From: G963665495 sp963665495
Lineage (GTDB): Bacteria; Desulfobacterota; Desulfovibrionia; Desulfovibrionales; Desulfovibrionaceae
Direction of reading: 5' to 3'
NCBI GenBank assembly: GCA_963665495.1
Contig: OY762289.1
Coordinates: 1,364,001-1,428,000 of the forward strand
Length of the DNA: 64,000 nt
Shown here: positions 60,104 to 64,000 of the stretch, one piece after another
Layout: every line of letters starts with the position of its first letter
How positions within the stretch are numbered: the first letter of the stretch is position 1
The notes under the pieces: model-generated
Seen by the model: only the letters and a program-made list of their open reading frames with translations
The model's database searches: none
What the model was told of the DNA's origin: nothing
Made by a program: the position numbers and the translations under genes

Positions 60104-61231
60104 ATGAGTGGATCGATGAAAAAGGGATTTCAACAGACCTGTGTATTTTCCGACAGTGAACCGCTTTGCCAAATGCTAGACAGGGCGGGCGTACCGCCGG
60201 ATCCGAAATGGCGGACACTCATCCTCTATATGCGTGGCCTTGAGCACAATGAATTTCTCACAGAACAACAGAAGGTCCGCATTCAGGCTCTTGTTGTGAA
60301 AACGTTGAAGGAAAAGGATTTCTCCGACGCCAAGTATAGTGAGCTTTTATCCAGCGAAAAAGAGATTCTGGATGCTCCCTGTAACCGCAAGCTTGAAGCC
60401 GCTCTGGCGGAGACTGCGGCCATGGTGGGGGATTTCAAGGTCATGCTGCAACATCATAAAGGCGACGTGGAGCGGTTGGGCAACAAGACCGCAACGGTCA
60501 TCGCCAAAGGTGGAGATACGGATTCGCTGATTGCGCAGATAAAAGAAGCGTTCACCGAAGTTGTGAGCATGATGCAGCGTGATGCCGAAACATTGACCCA
60601 ATTGAGCAAAACGGATGGATTAACAGGTCTGAATAACCGCCGGGCCTTTGATGAGCATCTGGATGATTCCATCGAGCAATGGAAGCAGTATGATGGCAAT
60701 CTTGCCCTGCTGATGATGGATATTGATCATTTCAAGAAGTTCAACGACAGCTACGGCCACAGGATTGGAGATCAGGCCCTGGCAACAGTTGCGAAGATCT
60801 TGCGCGGATATGGAAACGAACTGCAGGATCGGGACGATACGCATGTGAATTTTTTCCCCGCACGGTATGGAGGCGAGGAGTTTGCCGTGGTCTTGCGCGG
60901 AGCCACTGAAAGCTCTGCAATGTGCATTGGAGAAGAAATAAGACGGCGGGTAATGCGCTATAATTTTCTCATCCGCGGCGTGGATGGAGACGTCATCAAG
61001 CGAGGAATCCATATAACTTTAAGCGTAGGCGTTTCCGAAATGAGTCCCGAATGGAAGGGGGCATTTGCCGAAAATTTGATAGAGTTCGCCGACAAAGCGT
61101 TATATAAAGCCAAGGCTGCCGGAAGGAACCTCGTACTGAGTAATTCAGGACTGGAGTTGGAAGACGCGCTTGACAAGTGCGGCTATCTGACGACGTCAGA
61201 CGAGGTGGAAGGCGGGCCGAATTCACATTAG
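60104..61231 (+). CDS. GGDEF diguanylate cyclase
   Basis: Protein of 375 residues. The C-terminal GGDEF domain (about 175-345) has LSKTDGLTGLNNRRAFD, LLMMDIDHFKKFNDSYGHRIGD and the catalytic RYGGEEFAVVL. The N-terminal 165 residues are helical and lack a membrane segment; the domain is not recognised. The ATG at 60104 or 60116 may start it. An RxxD-type inhibitory site is not obvious. Makes c-di-GMP; input signal unknown. The 5' arm of its terminator lies in its own last codons. Confidence 0.92.
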   Translation: MSGSMKKGFQQTCVFSDSEPLCQMLDRAGVPPDPKWRTLILYMRGLEHNEFLTEQQKVRIQALVVKTLKEKDFSDAKYSELLSSEKEILDAPCNRKLEAALAETAAMVGDFKVMLQHHKGDVERLGNKTATVIAKGGDTDSLIAQIKEAFTEVVSMMQRDAETLTQLSKTDGLTGLNNRRAFDEHLDDSIEQWKQYDGNLALLMMDIDHFKKFNDSYGHRIGDQALATVAKILRGYGNELQDRDDTHVNFFPARYGGEEFAVVLRGATESSAMCIGEEIRRRVMRYNFLIRGVDGDVIKRGIHITLSVGVSEMSPEWKGAFAENLIEFADKALYKAKAAGRNLVLSNSGLELEDALDKCGYLTTSDEVEGGPNSH

Positions 61232-61262
61232 GACGTTTTTCAAGCCCGCCTTGCAGTTTTTC
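61209..61262 (+). terminator. Rho-independent terminator overlapping the end of the diguanylate cyclase gene
   Basis: Perfect 9-bp stem AAGGCGGGC (61209-61217, within the coding sequence) with 61244-61252, enclosing the stop codon in a 26-nt loop and followed by GCAGTTTTTC. The convergent citramalate synthase stop lies 22 bp further on. Confidence 0.55.
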
Positions 61263-61274
61263 ATTTTTACAGGA

Positions 61275-62891
61275 TCAATCTTCAGGCAATCCTTTGCGCG
61301 TCCGTTTTTCCTGTTCATCTTTGTATAATTTATAAATGATGGAATCCGCGAGCGCCTGCCAGCTGGCTTCAATGACGTTGGCGGAAACCCCCACGGTAAC
61401 CCAGCGGGATTGGGAGTCGCCAGATTCAATCAAAACGCGGACCACGCATCCCGTGCCGCTGAATTCATCTGTCGTATTTAATACGCGTACCTTGAAATCC
61501 AGCAGTCGTACTTCGTCAAGTCGCGGATAAAAGCCTCGTAAAGCCTTGCGCAAGGCATTGTCCAGAGCATTGACCGGACCGTTGCCGATGGCTGCGGTGT
61601 GTTCTTCCACGCCTTCGACCTCGACCATGACGGAAGCCTCGGAAAAAGGTTCGCCATTGCCGTGCTTGGCATCATTGACGGTAAAGCGCACCAGTTTGAA
61701 AAAGTCGCGTACGCCTCGCCGCGCCAGCTTGCGCAGCAAAAGCAGCTCCACAGAGGCTTCGGCCGCGGAATAGTCGTAGCCGAGAGCCGCCTTTTTCTTG
61801 AGTTCCGCCAGCAATCCTTTGACCACGGGTTCGTCCTTGTCCATATAGAACCCGTATCGTTGTCCCATGCTGACGATATTGGCACGTCCGGCAAGTTCGG
61901 AAAGCAGCACGCGCTGCCTGTTGCCCACCAGTTCGGGCTCAATGTGCTCATAGAGCGTGCTGTTGCGGGTGACTGCGCTGACATGAATGCCGCCTTTGTG
62001 CGCAAAGGCCGACCGTCCCACAATGGGCTGGCGGTTGAAAAGCGGCACATTGGCGACTTCAGCAATGTAGGAAGCGGTCATGGTCAACAGTTCGAGTTTT
62101 CCAGGCGGCAGACAGGTGAAATCGGTCTTCAGTTCCAGCACAGGAATGATGGAACAGAGGTTGGCGTTTCCGCAGCGTTCGCCATATCCGTTGATCGTAC
62201 CCTGCACCTGGCTTACGCCGTGGCGAACCGCTTCAATGGAGTTGGCAACGGCCAGTTCGCAATCGTTATGCACATGGATGCCCAGTTCAGCGGCGGGCAG
62301 TTCCTTTTTGATGACATCGATAATTTCGGTAATCTCATTGGGGAGACACCCGCCATTGGTGTCGCAGAGCACCAGAACGTCGGCACCGGCGTCATGAGCG
62401 GTTTTCAAGGTTGCCAGCGAGTACTCCGGATTGGCCTTGAACCCGTCGAAGAGATGCTCGGCATCAAAGAAGACCTCTTTGCACTGGGGTTTCAGATACG
62501 CGATGGTGTCTCTGATCAGTTCCAGATTGCGATCCAGGCTCACGCGCAGGGCCTGCTGCGCATGGATATCCCATGTCTTGCCGACAAGAGTCAGCACCGG
62601 AGCCTTGGACTCGATCAACGCCTTGCAGTTGCCATCCGATTCCGGGCTGTTGTTGGGATGGTGGGTGCTTCCGAAGGCGCAGATTGTGGCGTTATGGAGG
62701 TCATAGCTGGCTATTTCCGTAAAAAACGCCTTGTCAGTCGGATTAGACCCCGGCCATCCGCCTTCAATATAATGGATGCCGAGGGCGTCCAGCTTGAGGG
62801 CGATTTTGATCTTGTCGTCGATATGCAGATTGATTTCTTCAGCCTGGGTCCCATCCCGAAGGGTGGTATCGTACAACTTTATTTGCGTCAT
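61275..62891 (-). CDS. cimA: (R)-citramalate synthase
   Basis: Protein of 538 residues from the ATG at 62891 (MTQIKLYDTTLRDGTQAEE). This start is preferred over 62900 because GGAAGG is 8-9 bp upstream and it forms an ATGA overlap with the aspartate kinase stop. Catalytic and metal motifs are DTTLRDG, the HVHNDCELAVAN metal histidines, and GTINGYGERCGNANL, which distinguish citramalate from isopropylmalate synthases of the TIGR00977 type. The C-terminal regulatory domain is present (about 385-525). It condenses acetyl-CoA and pyruvate, opening the threonine-independent isoleucine route; Ile feedback is usual. Confidence 0.93.
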   Translation of the reverse strand: MTQIKLYDTTLRDGTQAEEINLHIDDKIKIALKLDALGIHYIEGGWPGSNPTDKAFFTEIASYDLHNATICAFGSTHHPNNSPESDGNCKALIESKAPVLTLVGKTWDIHAQQALRVSLDRNLELIRDTIAYLKPQCKEVFFDAEHLFDGFKANPEYSLATLKTAHDAGADVLVLCDTNGGCLPNEITEIIDVIKKELPAAELGIHVHNDCELAVANSIEAVRHGVSQVQGTINGYGERCGNANLCSIIPVLELKTDFTCLPPGKLELLTMTASYIAEVANVPLFNRQPIVGRSAFAHKGGIHVSAVTRNSTLYEHIEPELVGNRQRVLLSELAGRANIVSMGQRYGFYMDKDEPVVKGLLAELKKKAALGYDYSAAEASVELLLLRKLARRGVRDFFKLVRFTVNDAKHGNGEPFSEASVMVEVEGVEEHTAAIGNGPVNALDNALRKALRGFYPRLDEVRLLDFKVRVLNTTDEFSGTGCVVRVLIESGDSQSRWVTVGVSANVIEASWQALADSIIYKLYKDEQEKRTRKGLPED

Positions 62892-64000
62892 GGGGTACAT
62901 TCCTTCCCTTTATTCTTCCCGAGGTCAAAGGCCTCATGCAGCGTACGTACTGCCAGTTCCGTATATTTTTCATCAATCAGGCAGGTGATTTTAATTTCTG
63001 AAGTGCTGATCATCAGAATATTGATATTTTCATCCCGGAGAGACTGAAAAGCCTTGGAGGCGACGCCCGAATGGTTGCGCATTCCCACGCCGATGACAGA
63101 CACCTTGGAGACATTGGTGTCATATTGCAGTTCCAGTGCGCCGATTTCGTTACGTACTTCTTCGAGGATCTGCAGCGTACGCTCCAGGTCTGCCCGGCTG
63201 ATGGTAAAGGTCATGTCAGTGACATGGTCGGTACTGGTATTCTGGATGATCATGTCCACCAGGATTCCGGCAGCAGCCATGGGGGTGAAAATAGATGCTG
63301 CAATGCCGGGCCGGTCTGCGACACTGCGCAGGGTAACACGGCACTGATCTTTATCATAGGCAATACCCGAGACTAATAGCGCTTCCATCATGTTGGGATC
63401 CTCCATGCAAACTATAGTTCCGGGCGCATCGCTGAAAGTGGAGCGTACGTGCACCGGTACATTGTATTTTTTAGCAAATTCAACAGAACGAATCTGGAGC
63501 ACCTTAGCTCCCATACTGGCCATTTCGAGCATTTCATCATAGGCGATACGGTGAATTTTCCGGGCTTGCGAACAGATGTTGGGATCTGTCGTGAAAACGC
63601 CCTCAACATCGGTGAAGATGTCGCACCGTTCGGCTTTTAAAGCCGCTGCCAGGGCTACTGCGGAAGTGTCAGAACCGCCCCGGCCCAATGTGGTTACCCG
63701 TTGACCTTCATCGCATCCCTGAAATCCGGCAGCCACCAGGACATCGTAGTCCTGGAGCATGTTCAGAAGTTTCTGGTCATCAATGCTCAGGATACGGGCG
63801 CTGCAGTGTGAGCAGTTGGTGAGCATGGGAATCTGGAATCCCAGAAGAGAGCGGGCGCTGATGCCCGCGTCTTTCAGCAGCATGGAAAATAACGCTACGG
63901 AAACCTGTTCGCCTGTGGAAATAAGTACGTCCATTTCCGAGGAATCCGGGTGTGGGGACCATTCCCGGCCCAGAGACAGAAGCCGGTTGGTTTCCCCGGA
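62888..64000 (-). CDS. lysC: Aspartate kinase, 5'-truncated by the window edge
   Basis: The frame is open to base 64000, where the N-terminal Lys-binding motif is cut off; the ATG at 63934 is internal. Visible parts are GETNRLLSL, SSEMDVLISTGEQVSVALFS, TLGRGGSDTSAVALAAALKAE and CDIFTDVEGVFTTDPNIC, then two ACT domains (about the last 150 residues) with GIGMRNHSGVASKAFQSL. It phosphorylates Asp, first step to Lys, Met and Thr. Overlaps cimA by 4 bp (ATGA), so the two are cotranscribed, putting both routes to isoleucine precursors together. Confidence 0.94.
   Translation of the reverse strand, partial: SGETNRLLSLGREWSPHPDSSEMDVLISTGEQVSVALFSMLLKDAGISARSLLGFQIPMLTNCSHCSARILSIDDQKLLNMLQDYDVLVAAGFQGCDEGQRVTTLGRGGSDTSAVALAAALKAERCDIFTDVEGVFTTDPNICSQARKIHRIAYDEMLEMASMGAKVLQIRSVEFAKKYNVPVHVRSTFSDAPGTIVCMEDPNMMEALLVSGIAYDKDQCRVTLRSVADRPGIAASIFTPMAAAGILVDMIIQNTSTDHVTDMTFTISRADLERTLQILEEVRNEIGALELQYDTNVSKVSVIGVGMRNHSGVASKAFQSLRDENINILMISTSEIKITCLIDEKYTELAVRTLHEAFDLGKNKGKECTP

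Noticed and set aside
61599..63047. 482-codon plus-strand frame across cimA and lysC
   Set aside because: Opposite two well-supported genes and crossing their junction; no family features.

Overview
The window looks like chromosomal DNA of a Gram-negative anaerobe related to Desulfovibrio (Desulfovibrionaceae, Deltaproteobacteria/Desulfobacterota). This is an inference from gene content, not a database match: a citramalate-synthase route to isoleucine, a TrpB2-type enzyme, an iron alcohol dehydrogenase, an AmmeMemoRadiSam protein, many GGDEF/chemotaxis proteins and a moderate GC content. Both edges cut genes: a radical SAM protein lacks its N-terminus at base 1, and an aspartate kinase runs off at base 64000.

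Bases 1-11.2 kb: end of amrS; a leftward group with galE, a polysaccharide-export ABC permease, a PAS-type chemoreceptor and a LOG-family hydrolase; then a rightward housekeeping run (MBL/beta-CASP nuclease, rsmD, coaD, miaA) and a two-gene glycosyltransferase pair. Bases 11.4-19.1 kb: ispG, proS, xseA, xseB, ispA and dxs, all rightward; three of these are isoprenoid genes. Bases 19.1-29.8 kb is an accessory stretch: an IS3-family insertion with 3-bp target duplication and an A6G frameshift site sitting just upstream of an MFS transporter, an iron alcohol dehydrogenase with a TetR regulator, a three-gene ECF sigma / membrane anti-sigma / Spy-like sensor operon (CnrH/Y/X-like layout), a 650-bp intergenic region with two structured elements, a GT2 enzyme and a GGDEF protein.

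Bases 30-37 kb: a large GT4 glycosyltransferase, rfbB-rfbD, two small exported proteins, infA, an RRM protein and tRNA-Glu(CTC). Bases 37-41.7 kb: an orphan VgrG and an unrecognised 529-residue helical protein. Bases 41.8-46.0 kb: a pdxA-like, hydantoinase-like and histone-deacetylase-like cluster. Bases 46.1-50.6 kb: the most unusual locus, two adjacent P-loop ATPases, the second carrying a winged helix and a near-identical 35-residue TPR array, preceded by a promoter packed with CAACA-N4-TGTTG palindromes. Bases 50.7-64 kb: small unknown proteins, a DUF401-type permease, a Na/Pi cotransporter, an FGE-fold exported protein lacking the catalytic cysteines, a PhoU/aminoglycoside-phosphotransferase fusion, trpB2, a diguanylate cyclase, and overlapping aspartate kinase and citramalate synthase genes that feed threonine/isoleucine synthesis.

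The best candidates for undescribed biology are the paired ATPase/TPR operon with its palindromic promoter, possible small RNAs at about 27.0-27.3 kb, a possible structured leader split from its gene by the IS element, and the PhoU-kinase fusion.
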